From: Globodera rostochiensis
Lineage: Eukaryota > Nematoda > Chromadorea > Rhabditida > Heteroderidae
NCBI GenBank assembly: GCA_018350325.1
Contig: JAEVLN010000060.1
Span: forward strand, 59,973 to 123,972
Direction: 5' to 3'
DNA: 64,000 bases
The translations under genes and the position numbers were made by a program. Below the pieces are notes generated by a model. The model did not search any database. It was not told the DNA's origin and saw nothing but the letters and a program-made list of their open reading frames with translations. Position 1 is the first letter of the stretch. Each line of letters opens with the position of its first letter. Shown here in pieces: positions 52,780 through 62,693 of the stretch.

Positions 52780-53215
52780 ACTCCGTCCCATTCATTGTTT
52801 AACTCTTTCGCCCACTGAATAAAGAGGCCATTGTTGCTGTCTTCGAAAACTTTCCGCAAGACTTTAAAATGCACAAACAAACATTGACATAATTGGACAA
52901 TTCGAATCAGCCAATGATTTTTGAAAAGACGTAAAAGAGTTTAGACCAATTGAGTCGGGCCTCGGCTCAAATTGGCATTCCGCTAAGCCAAAGAAAAAAA
53001 AGTAATTTCTTCATCAAAGAAAGTTTAACACAAAAAGCAGAAGAAACATTGAATTGGACGCCGTAAATTTTAATTGAAAACTTTGCCTTAAGCAGTCACT
53101 TTTGTCCATTTGATTGCCCTCTTTCACTAATCCAAAACATTCGTGTTTAACGAAATTAAAACGCCAAAATACTCTAAAGAAGGCTTCTTCAGTGCTCATC
53201 CTTTCCGGAATGGTC
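52780..53215. other. Intergenic, no supported gene
   Basis: Single-copy-looking sequence without a splice-supported frame. Confidence 0.5.
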
Positions 53216-53465
53216 CGCCCCCCCCCTACCCCCCCCCCCCCCCTCCCCCTCCCCCTCCCCCTCCTCCCCCCCTCCCCCCCCCCCCCTCCCTCCCCCCTCC
53301 CTCCCCCCCCCCCTCCCTCCCCCCCCTCCCGCCTCCCCCCCCTCCCTCCCCCCCCCCTCCCCCCCCTCCCTCCCTCCCCCCCCCCCCCTCCCCCCTCCCT
53401 CCCCCTCCCTCCCCCCTCCCCCCTCCCCCCCCCTCCCCCCTCCCCTCCCCCCTCCCTCCCCCCCA
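53216..53465. repeat. Poly-C/CCT tract
   Basis: About 250 bases made of C runs split by CTCC words; Pro-rich and Gly-rich translations are artefacts of composition. Confidence 0.95.
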
Positions 53466-55005
53466 CCTCCCGGCGTTTCAGCCCGACGTCCTCTCCGCCA
53501 CTTAACTTCATTTATGCTCCCATTGCCCCCCCATGCCGCACTTTTCTCGTCATGCTCTTCCACTAAGCAACTTCCAAACCCCCCCCCCGCCCAATTGTCC
53601 CCCCCCCCCCCGCCTTTTCTTTGGGCCGCCATCCCCCATCTGTTTTGACTCATAGTCAAGGCTGGAGGGCATAATTGCGCGTCTTACTGTCTCTCCCCCT
53701 CTTCACTTCCCATTGTCCCTCTTCCCACTAAGTGCCACTTTTGTTTTCAATGAATAACAGTCACCAATTTGCGAGTAAAAGGAAACAAAAAGTAAAAAAG
53801 AAGAGTTTTCTTTGTCGAATTGGTCCATTCCCCCGCCACTCACTGTCACAGCTTCGACTCCGATGCGTTCATTCGCGTGTGCTGGCTAAGCCTGAAAATA
53901 AAGCCCCCGTTTTTTGAAGTGATGGATAAAAAAAGCTCCCCACGCCCAATTCGTTTTCCAAAACTTTATTAAATTTAACGAAAACAAAAACGGACGATTT
54001 TTTTTGGCTTCGTTTGACTTCTGACCTTGAAGAAGAAGAGGGAAAGCCGCTTCTTCTCTTTTTCCCTTCATTACTTTCAAATTTCTCTTGGCTTTTCCTC
54101 TAGCGCTCAAATGCCTAAATGATTAGGACCCCACAAGTGCAAAGTGCCAAAATGGAAAGAAAGAATCGGAAAGGGCGGACGGGCAGCGGGGAAAATGTAA
54201 ATGTATTTTAAAAGGACGGAAGAACGGGACGGAACAAATTGAAAGTGATATCGCCCCCTCCCCCATTAAAGCAAGCTTCATCTCCGTCCGTCCGTCTGTC
54301 CGTCCATTGGCATGGCATCTTTCTTTTCCCTTCTGCGAGAAATCCTTTATTTATTGCATTTGGGCCCATTCTAAGAAATTCCCCCCCCCCCCCCCCCATT
54401 AATGAATTTTGTTTCCGTGAAGGGAAAGAGTAAAGAGCGTTTGCCAATATCAATCGAAATGCATAAACATTATCTGTTTGCCGGGAGACAAAGTTTCTTG
54501 AACTGTTTCCTTTTTGGCACTTTCTCTTTTGTCACTTTGTCCCTTTTGACATAATAAGCCGAGTGAGTGAGGCTTATAAATTAGAGGCTGCCAGCCATTA
54601 CATATTTCCATTTGGCTGCCTTTGTTCTTTGGGGCGAAGCAAAAAGGAAAAGCCATTCTTTCCTTCTTTCCTTCACTTTTGTTTCCTTTTTCTCCTCATA
54701 AACTTCTTTTCCCTCCCATAATGTAAATTATGACAGAAGAAAATAATAATATAATTTATCACTGCCCAATATTTACTGTCCATTTTTAGTCGAATTTTAT
54801 TCATTAATCGGTGTCGGCTTTTATCGTTCCCTCCCATTTATAAATATAAAAAAGGAAAAGAGTTTCTGGGAAGAGCAAACATTCCCAAATTGCATTATTT
54901 TGATTCGCAGAATTCAAAATAAAACTTAGGGCAAATAGAACAAAAATTCCACTGGCGGAGTGAATTAGAGGCCATCTCAAATTGCCGTGCAAACACTTTT
55001 TGTGG
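53466..55005. other. Intergenic, no confident gene
   Basis: A basic minus-strand frame (54110-53886) has an AATAAA-like signal inside its 3' part but no recognised domain. The rest is AT-rich with C runs. Confidence 0.45.
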
Positions 55006-55770
55006 CAACGCCCCCCCCCCCCAAAAACTTGTGGAAACGTCCCCTCCCCTCCCCCCCCCCCCAAAACTGGCAACCCCCCCTCCCTCCCCCCCCCCCAAAA
55101 AACTTGTGGAAACGTCCCCCCCCCCCCAAAAACTTGTGGAAACGTCCCCTCCCCCCCCCCCCCCCCCCCAAAACTGGCAACGCCTCCCTCCCTCCCCCCC
55201 CCCCCCAAAACTTGTGGAAACGTCCCCCCCCCCCCCCCCCAAAAACTTGTGGAAACGTCCCCTCCCCCCCCCCCCCAAAACTGGCAACGCCTCCCTCCCT
55301 CCCCCCCCCCCCCCCCAAAAACTTGTGGAAACGTCCCCCCCCCCCAAAAACTTGTGGAAACGTCCCCTCCCCCCCCCCCCCCCCAAAACTGGCAACGCCC
55401 CCCTCCCTCCCCCCCCCCCAAAAAAAACTGGCAACGCCCCCCGCCCCCCCCCAAAAAACTTGTGGAAACGTCCCCTCCCCTCCCCCCCCAAAACTTTTTG
55501 TGGCAAGGCCCCCCCCCCCTCAAAAAAAACTGGCAACGCCCCCCCCCCAAAAACTTGTGGAAACGTCCCCTCCCCCCCCCCCCAAAAACTTGTGGAAACG
55601 TCCCCTCCCCTCCCCCCCCCCCCCAAAAAAAAAAAACTGGCAACGCCCCCCCCCCCCCCCAAAACTTGTGGAAACGTCCCCTCCCCTCCCCCCTCCCCCC
55701 AAAACTGGCAACGCCCCCCTCCCTCCCCCCCCCCTCAAAACTTTTTATGGCTAGGCCCCCCCCCCCAAAA
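55006..55770. repeat. Modular minisatellite with three interchanging units
   Basis: Three units joined by C runs are shuffled: AAAACTTGTGGAAACGTCCC, AAAACTGGCAACGCC(T/C)CCCT, and AAAACTTTTTGTGGCAAGGC. The last degenerate unit (AAAACTTTATCGG) ends 10-20 bases before the ATG of the next gene. Confidence 0.93.
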
Positions 55771-55794
55771 ACTTTATCGGAAAATTCCAAATAG

Positions 55795-58030
55795 ATGCGT
55801 TTTCTCACTGTTGACGAACTCAACAGAAAATGTCCCCGGGACGGACTGCCAACGTTTGCTGCAATAAACGGAACCATCGCGGAAGATCAACAGCGATGGT
55901 TGTCCCATCCGTTTGACGACAATTGCATTAGGGTAAGTGAATTAGAAACAAACGCTTTGATGACACATAAATCCCGATCAGCGCCCTCCTCATTTTCTGA
56001 TGATCATTTGAGATCGGGGTTTATGTTCCATCGGAATCCCTTTTGTACGGTTCGAAAAGTCACGTAAAACACGGAACCGTTCGACATCACTTCCCTTAAG
56101 CATCTCCCCCGTTTCAGTCGTTCTTCCTCGGATTGAGTGCCCAATTGCGTCGATACGAGCCTTGGGAAGAATGGTTCTACACTGCGATGTACGCGCTGAT
56201 CTCCGCGCTCGCACTGATCGGCAACGGAATGGTGATACTTTCGGTGATTCGCAAGCGAAGTATGCGAACTGCTCGCAATGTGTTCATTGTCAACTTGGCA
56301 CTTTCCAATTTGATGTTGGCATTGACAACGGTAGGTTGCTGGTGATCGCCATTCCAAGTCCATTCATTATGCAGACAATTTAAATGTGAAGGTGCCCTTC
56401 CTTTGGCTGCCTTCCATCGACTTCGACTTCCCCTACTCAAATTTCTTTTGCAAATTTGCAAATGCGCTGCCCGGCTCTAACATTTACTGCTCCACGTTGA
56501 CCATTTCTGTTGGATTGGCATTTTATTGTGAAGCATGGCTTGAACGCCCCGCGCCCCGCCCCGTTCAGGTGATGGCCATCGACCGCTATTACTCCGTTCG
56601 CTCTTTGAACATCAGCTCCTCTTCCGCCCGGCCAGGCCAATGCGGCCGTGCCTTGATCATTTCCTTCCTCATTTGGGTGGGCTTTTGGCATTTTTGCTTC
56701 ATCCGCCGACCTTTCCCTCCCCTCACAGTTTTTCTCATTTTTGCTCTCTTTTCCATTGATTGTTTACTACCGGGTCCATGTGCTCTATGTAATTAAGGTA
56801 ATATAAGTATTCCGTTTATTTTAAGCTATAATTAAATAACCAAATTAAGGATATTTATGTATATAAGGACACATCGGCCACCGGCCATTCGACGAGTGCC
56901 AACTTTTCTTCACAAATTGTGTTGCAAAGTTACGGTTGGAGTCAGTGTCGGCTTAGCACGGGCGAAGATGAGCAGGGAAAGGAAGAAATGGAAATGGTAA
57001 GACAAAAGGGCGGCGATTTACAAAGACAGCCCCCCCCCCCAAGTCCTCCCCAAATGCCCACAATTCCTTCTGGCTGATTGTTGTCGACGAACGCATGGTC
57101 CAACTTGGCATGGCCGCAATGCAAGCTGTGATGCTTTACGCCGTTCCGCTCGTCGTTCTCTCCATTTTTAATGTAATTTTCGTCTCTAATTAGTTTTTAA
57201 TTGCTTCGTTGAAGATGAAACTGACGCGATTCCTAAAGATGAACGCTAAGCAATTGAAGCAAAATACGGAGAGGGAATGCGACAGTGTGGGGGTGGCGAT
57301 GGAAAGGCGGCGCCAGCGGGGCGGGTCGAAGGCATCGTCGATGGGAGGCGTCACTCAGCGAGTACGGACTTCAGTCAAATTGGGAATGTTTAGTAGGGCT
57401 GCTCGAAACTTGAAATTTACCGAGAACCGAGACTCTCGAGCAGCCCTAATCATAGATGGGAGGGAGTCAACTTAACTGTTTCAGTCCAGCATCGCCACTT
57501 CCGAGCTAATGCTGCCCAGACAAGTGTCCATCGTGACGATCGGAGCCTCGTCAAGAGCGGCTGAAAAGCGTAGCAATCGAACGACTGTATGGACAAAATT
57601 TTGAAATTGGAAATTTCTTCTTTTAAGGCCCTTCTCATCGCTATGGCCGGTTCCTACGCCGTCCTTTGGCTTCCGTTCACTCTCGTTTCGATTCTGATCG
57701 ATTTGGACTGGTTGGGAGTGGTCCGTTTTTCTCTTACCTTTTCAACCGACAGAACCAAAGCTTTTGCAGGAGAGCGGGTCGCCCATTGTGGAGCGCATCG
57801 ATCAGACGTGTAAATTGGTAGTGATTAATGGTACTGAGACGACCTGACATTGAACTTGCCGTCTTCAGTTATCCATCACCTCAATTTGTGTTAATCCCTT
57901 CCTGTACGGCTTTCTTAACACCAACTTCCGACACGAATTCAATGAGATATTCTCGTACTGCTTGGCATGGATGCCCACCCTGACTATGAGGGAAGGGCGA
58001 CAAAGGCGCCAAAGGGAAACTTCGAGTTAG
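55795..58030 (+). CDS. Class A GPCR, neuropeptide F/Y-receptor-like
   Basis: Peptide receptor of the NPY/NPF type. Exons begin 55795-55932, 56118-56330, 56392-56508 and 56569 onward; later exons start near 56872, 57043, 57213, 57485, 57628, 57763 and 57870, with the stop at 58030. TM1 is MYALISALALIGNGMVILSV with the GN motif; TM2 is NVFIVNLALSNLMLAL (Asp replaced by Asn-Leu). The first loop ends in FPYSNFFCKFANALPGSNIY, in the style of NPY receptors. TM3 ends MAIDRYYSVRSL, so DRY is intact. TM4 is IISFLIW, TM5 AVMLYAVPLVVLSIFNMKL, TM6 AMAGSYAVLWLPFTLVS and TM7 ITSICVNPFLYGFLN (NPxxY). The third cytoplasmic loop is long and basic. An acceptor-like AAATAG stands directly before the ATG. Confidence 0.82.
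57394..57448. repeat. 55-bp inverted repeat in a GPCR intron
   Basis: TAGGGCTGCTCGA at the left and TCGAGCAGCCCTA at the right are perfect inverted copies around a 29-base centre. It lies in the intron 57362-57484, which splits the third cytoplasmic loop. It could be a tiny MITE. Confidence 0.7.
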
Positions 58031-58560
58031 AAGGCCAAGTTGTTGTGTTGGTTATGCATCAGAGTTTAGGTTCACTCGGTGCTGATCGAAAGAGCATTCC
58101 GCAATATTCGGCCATTGTCAGTACGTAAGTGGGCAATTGGTGAAGCGGGGAGATGAACCATCGTTCTCTTTCCTAAGGCAAAACGGAGTCATCGACACAT
58201 CAATCCATCGGAAGTGGGAGACGGCCAGGGAAGGGAGCGAATGTGGGCGAGAATTGTGATATTCCGATCACTTCATTTTGTATTTATAGATCGTCCGGTT
58301 ATTGAATGAATGAATAGTTTGACCTTTTCTGTTTATGTTTCAACAATAAGCAGCGATCGGAGTTGGCATCATGCAACAACAAGCCTTTTTATTAAGCATT
58401 AGTGAATGGACTGATGCTTTGAAGTGTTGGTGACTAATAAGCCCGACCCTCTTCATCGCCCCGGCGTGCTTATTCCTCCTCTCCCCATTTTATGCTTCCA
58501 TTTTTGCATTCGATCCATTGCCTCCCCCCCCCCCCCCTCCCCCCCCGCCCATTCTGTTCC
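58031..58560. other. Intergenic, no supported gene
   Basis: No splice-supported frame; contains a C run at 58527-58548. Confidence 0.5.
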
Positions 58561-58575
58561 CAAAATTGTCCCCTA

Positions 58576-58977
58576 ATGTTTCGCCATTTGTTTTTATTTT
58601 GTGTCTTTGCCATTCTACCGGCAAAACTGTCAAATTTGACGTTCGACCGAATGATCCGCCGTCAAAGTCAAAATGTCTCACCGGCAGCTGAAGTCGGTGA
58701 AATATTCGGAGAAATGCTTAACTTGTCCCTTTTATGCGTGAAGAGCGTCCCCCCAACTTCCCCCAAAGTTCGATCGATTGAATTTGAACCATCGCAACTT
58801 CCAAGCCCCCTCTCGTCCAACCGCCAATTTGTGAGAGATGCATTTATTCATTTCATTAAAGCATCTCAGATTTTCGCTGTCCTTCTCATCGTTTTGTTCG
58901 GTTTGGCACTTTTTGTGTGGCCTTGTGTAGCGATTGCGCTCTGTTGCATTGTTGAAAGGAGGGCATCAATCGCCTAA
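58576..58977 (+). CDS. Hypothetical small membrane protein, about 133 residues, single exon
   Basis: From the ATG at 58576 the frame begins MFRHLFLFCVFAILPAKLS, which looks like a signal peptide. It then has a Ser/Pro-rich ectodomain with two N-glycosylation sites (NLT and NLS types), and near the end a strong membrane segment, ASQIFAVLLIVLFGLALFVW then PCVAIALCC. It closes with a short cytoplasmic end at 58977. This type I single-pass plan is a good sign of a real gene, but no family is recognised and no intron supports it. AATAAA lies at about 59130. An upstream ATG at 58492 would add a Pro-rich start and is less likely. Confidence 0.4.
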   Translation: MFRHLFLFCVFAILPAKLSNLTFDRMIRRQSQNVSPAAEVGEIFGEMLNLSLLCVKSVPPTSPKVRSIEFEPSQLPSPLSSNRQFVRDAFIHFIKASQIFAVLLIVLFGLALFVWPCVAIALCCIVERRASIA

Positions 58978-58979
58978 TT

Positions 58980-59700
58980 GGACTAATCAAATACCACCCA
59001 AATGTTTTCTCTGTAAAAAAATTTCGCAATTCATTCAAAAAAAAAGATTTTAAATTCTCAAGCTCCCGGATAAACATTTAAATTGGGGACAAATATAAAG
59101 CATCATAAGATTATTGGAACAAAATGGCAAATAAATGTTGAGGGAGGACAGGGAGAGAGTACCGCAGTGGGGGGATTGATCAGATCACATTGACTGTCGA
59201 TGACACTCTACTGATGGCGATGCCGACCAGATTGATGATTGATTCATTGTTATTAAATGATGGATTCCTTGCCGCTTTGCCCTCTACCCACCGGTGCCGT
59301 GCCTTTGCCCCTCTCTTTTTTCGGATTTCCCCTCAAATCCGACTTGGCAAAGTGCAAATGGCCGTTGGTAATTGCGTTTGAATGTTGTGGGATGGAATTC
59401 AAAGCGCAATTTGTCGGCTGAGACGAGGAGACGAAGTCGTCGCTCATTACAAAGCCAGAGGAAGGAAAGTTGTCGCGATTGATCCATGGAAAGACTGAAG
59501 CTGAAACAGAAAGGTTCTGGAGGACAGGGACACGATGTTCAAACCGGAAGAGCCAAACTGTTGCCTCTGTCTTCGTGTCTCAGCCTCCGTTTCTTCGTAG
59601 TACCGTTTCAGACAGTCCGGGAACAATTTGGAATCCCAAGAATAGGTCCAAAGGTCCATGGCCTTAACTATTTAGTGTACTTCGAGAGACTAATTGATAA
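58980..59700. other. Intergenic, no supported gene
   Basis: Overlapping frames on both strands (59447-59710) have no domain or splice support. Confidence 0.45.
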
Positions 59701-59711
59701 TTATAATTAAT

Positions 59712-60644
59712 TCATATCACATTCATCAAAAGTTGTCGAGTTTCCTCTTCAAGAGGCATCCGATTGGAGCAGAGCCAATAGCGACAGGCGAGCACCATTC
59801 GATCACACTCCGACGGGTTCAGCTGGTACAGCTTCTGGCCGAACTCGGCGAATAAGTTGGCGAAACACTCGAATAGTTTTTAGAATTGATTTAAAGCAAA
59901 TTGGCAATAAAAAGCAATTAAAAACAACAAAATAAAGTGCAAAAATATTGTGTACCAGCATATCGTTGTTGTCGGGCTTTTCTTCCGATAGCATTTGCAA
60001 ACAGCGGAACAACGGGTCCACCAGACAAGCACTTAAGGTCTTGTCGATTTGTCTGGAAACAGAAAATCAAACCAATTCGTTTATGTTGTAGGACAACAAT
60101 CTGATCTACCTGTACACCGGGTACAGCTCGATCAGAGTGCGCACGTAGTTGCGAAACATTCCACGACTTTGGACGCGGATTTCGTCGCGCAAATTGTAGT
60201 CGCGCAGCACTAGCGACAGAACTTGGGAGTACACCTTCACGTTCTGCAAATGGTGTTTATGCGTGAAACGGTTGATAATGAGTTGTACCGTGCTCATGTG
60301 AGAGATAATTTTGGGGGCAATTTTGGCAAAATGCGAATCGGAGAGCCATCGCTGGTCAAAAGGAATGGAATGAATGTGAGGGAAGGCATTTGGAGGATTA
60401 TTACTTGATGCAAATGTTCCGCAATTGCTTGCGGTGGTGCGCTGCTTATCAGAGTAGCGAATGCGTAGGCTAAAAGAAGGCAAAGAAAGTTTTTCTGTTT
60501 GAATTGCGTCTGACCGGGCACTTCGCCGTGTTCGGACAGCTGGCCGATGGAGGAGAGCAATTTGCGGAGCCGATCTTCCGCCTCGTCTTTCTCTGCTGTT
60601 GCTGTTGTTGTTGCTGTTGCTGTTGCTGGCCCCGTTGTGCTCAT
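59712..60644 (-). CDS. MIF4G-like helical-repeat protein, about 5 exons, minus strand
   Basis: Possible translation-initiation or mRNA-cap-binding adaptor. Exons on the minus strand read MSTTGPATATATTTATAEKD (from a CTG/TTG-rich repeat), EDRLRKLLSSIGQLSEHGEV, AYAFATLISSAPPQAIAEHL, then a long exon with YSQVLSLVLRDYNLRDEIRV and SRGMFRNYVRTLIELYPVY. Next comes QIDKTLSACLVDPLFRCLQM, and the end is MPLEEETRQLLMNVI with the stop at 59712. The order LL..L..DY..R(D/E)E(L/I)......(F/W)..(F/Y)(V/L)..L.E resembles the MIF4G domains of CTIF/PAIP1-type proteins, judged by eye. About 240 residues in total, which suits a single MIF4G domain. Another alpha-solenoid family is possible. Confidence 0.45.
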
Positions 60645-60699
60645 TCATCCGGCAATCTTTGAACAATTAATTCTCTTGTATAAATGCTTTTTTGTGATC

Positions 60700-61270
60700 G
60701 TCATCGTATTAAACGGAAATAGAAATGAACGAAGGTTATTAACTCTAATGGATTTAAGTTGAGAAAGCGATGCCAAATGGACGATTTGACGGGAGATGAT
60801 GGAAGGCGGCCGACAACCAACGGGTTGAACTCCCTTCACTTCTCCAATTGCCCCAGCACAGCTGTGCTTCTTCCCCCAATTCTCGGCATGCCCTTGGGAC
60901 GAAAGAATGAATGCCAACTGTTCTGTTTTGGAAACAACGTAAGCAGCGGGTAAAGAAGCAAGCTACTCGAGAGTTAATTTCCGAAAATCAAGAAATGGCG
61001 CTATTCCTTCCTTTCCCGTCCCATTGATCCTTCCGAACTCTCTGACCCCCCCCCCATCAAATTTAACCGAATAATCTGTACAAATGCAACTCGTGCAACA
61101 AATCCGACGCCATCGTATGCATCGAAATAAGCAAAAGCGTGACAGCAAAAGATCTTCGCTCGATGGACTTCGGCATGGAACAAATTGAAGTGAAGAGCGC
61201 CATTGACTGCACAACAGACTCGCCATATTGTTTCAACGACTAACGGTTCGATGCCACTGGTCTAAACCAA
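60700..61270 (+). CDS. Possible small Cys-containing protein, 3' exon 61073-61243 (partial)
   Basis: A plus-strand frame reads LYKCNSCNKSDAIVCIEISK and closes CTTDSPYCFND at 61243. Its four to six spaced cysteines look like a small disulfide-bonded or metal-binding domain. A frame upstream (60759-60953, QLFCFGNNVSSG) may be an earlier exon, but the join is not established. Minus-strand frames overlap it. No family is recognised. Confidence 0.25.
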
Positions 61271-61323
61271 GGATGTAACTGGATGCCGTGATTCCGGGCT
61301 TTTTTTGGCATTCGGTTACATCC
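61271..61323. other. Short imperfect hairpin
   Basis: GGATGTAACTGGATGCC pairs with GGCATTCGGTTACATCC over 17 bases with two mismatches; the loop is about 19 bases, including TTTTTTT. It is too short for a typical microRNA precursor; it may be a MITE remnant. Confidence 0.5.
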
Positions 61324-61699
61324 CGCTCTAAACTATAATGCGATCGGCGCCCTCGAAAACTCCCAGAAATGTGTGAAAATCATTCCTTTTTGAGGCGTCT
61401 TTGGCCACGGGCGCTTTTCCCATGTTTTCTCCATAGCCGGCGTATTCTTTTATTGGCCATTAATTGCTCAGCCTCACGGCATTTTAATTTGCTCATAAAA
61501 AAGAATAAAAAGAAGTCATTGAAAGAGCGTAAGTAAATTTGTAATTGGTACAATGAATTCAAATGAATGGGGAAAACCCGACGAACGCACGAAAGAAATG
61601 ACCAATTGCAGAAACGTGCATAAAAGTAACGTAAATAGCATAGCGAATGAATGACATTTGATTTGGAGATTAGATGACGTCATCTAATTGGTGCGTAGG

Positions 61700-62554
61700 T
61701 CAACTAAAATGGGCCTGTTGAAGTGTAAAGTACGACGGCATCGATGGTGCCGTCGGCTCCATGGCCAAGGCCTTCCGAGGAATGGCTTCTTCTCTTTTCC
61801 CATTCTTTTGGGGCGATTTACTCTTCCGTTCCTCTTCCTCTGCTTTTTTCCTCTTCTTCACTGGTGATCTTGTCCGTCCATCCTCCATCATCCCTCTTCC
61901 ATTCTTCCGTCCATCCTCCATCATCCCTCTTCCATTCTTCCGTCCATCCTCCATCATCCCTCTTCCATTCTTCCGTCCATCCTCCATCATCCCTCTTCCA
62001 TTCTTCCGTCCATCCTCCATCATCCCTCTTCCATTCTTCCGTCCATCCTCCATCATCCCTCTTCCATTCTTCCGGCCATCCTCCATCATCCCTCTTCCAT
62101 TCTTCCGGCCATCCTCCATCATCCCTCTTCCATTCTTCCGGCCATCCTCCATCATCCCTCTTCCATTCTTCCGTCCATCCTCCATCATCCCTCTTCCATT
62201 CTTCCGGCCATCCTCCATCATCCCTCTTCCATTCTTCCGGCCATCCTCCATCATCCCTCTTCCATTCTTCCGGCCATCCTCCATCATCCCTCTTCCATTC
62301 TTCCGTCCATCCTCCATCATCCCTCTTCCATTCTTCCGGCCATCCTCCATCATCCCTCTTCCATTCTTCATCTCTGTCATCGCTCCTCCGTTTTCCACAT
62401 CCATCGACCGCCTTTTCTCCTTGGCGTCCCTCACTTTTACTGCTCTCATAGTCAGTGGAGACGAACTCTTTGTCCTCTTCTGCCGCTGGTGAATGCGTCT
62501 TCGCCGTGAATTCTCTTTTTCAGTGTTACTAAAACGGCGAATTTTCTCAGGCAT
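61700..62554 (-). CDS. Basic protein with fifteen 11-residue repeats, 284 residues
   Basis: An uninterrupted minus-strand frame. The N-terminus is Arg/Lys-rich (MPEKIRRFSNTEKENSRRRR). The centre is fifteen exact copies of KNGRGMMEDGR. The C-terminal part carries a likely nuclear localisation signal (SPVKKRKKAEEEERKSKSPQ) and ends FTLQQAHFS at 61700. I see no signal peptide in this frame; one could be on an upstream exon. The repeat is also open on the plus strand (about 240 codons), so strand choice rests on the flanking composition: the minus flanks read as hydrophilic, NLS-bearing protein, the plus flanks as Phe/Ser-rich. Function unknown. Confidence 0.5.
   Translation of the reverse strand: MPEKIRRFSNTEKENSRRRRIHQRQKRTKSSSPLTMRAVKVRDAKEKRRSMDVENGGAMTEMKNGRGMMEDGRKNGRGMMEDGRKNGRGMMEDGRKNGRGMMEDGRKNGRGMMEDGRKNGRGMMEDGRKNGRGMMEDGRKNGRGMMEDGRKNGRGMMEDGRKNGRGMMEDGRKNGRGMMEDGRKNGRGMMEDGRKNGRGMMEDGRKNGRGMMEDGRKNGRGMMEDGRTRSPVKKRKKAEEEERKSKSPQKNGKREEAIPRKALAMEPTAPSMPSYFTLQQAHFS
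61874..62368. repeat. 33-bp tandem repeat, about 15 copies
   Basis: Unit TCC(G)TCCATCCTCCATCATC then CCTCTTCCATTCT. Copies differ almost only at one base (CCGTCC or CCGGCC). In order along the plus strand these are six T copies, three G, one T, three G, one T and one G, so a four-unit GGGT block appears to be duplicated. Confidence 0.95.
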
Positions 62555-62693
62555 TAATTTTGACTAATAGGGCCCCCCCCCCTATGGTTTTTTGCGAAAT
62601 TGAAGTGGTCAAAAACCGTTTAACGCAAAACGATAAATTGAAGGTCATATTCTGTTTCTCGCTAAAGTAACCTTCGGTCTGACATTATCTGTG

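Noticed and set aside
54804..55877. Gly- and Pro-rich frames of 250-350 codons on both strands
   Set aside because: Composition of the C-run minisatellite; both strands and several frames are open at once.
61271..61323. MicroRNA precursor
   Set aside because: The stem is only 17 base pairs with two mismatches, shorter than a normal precursor.
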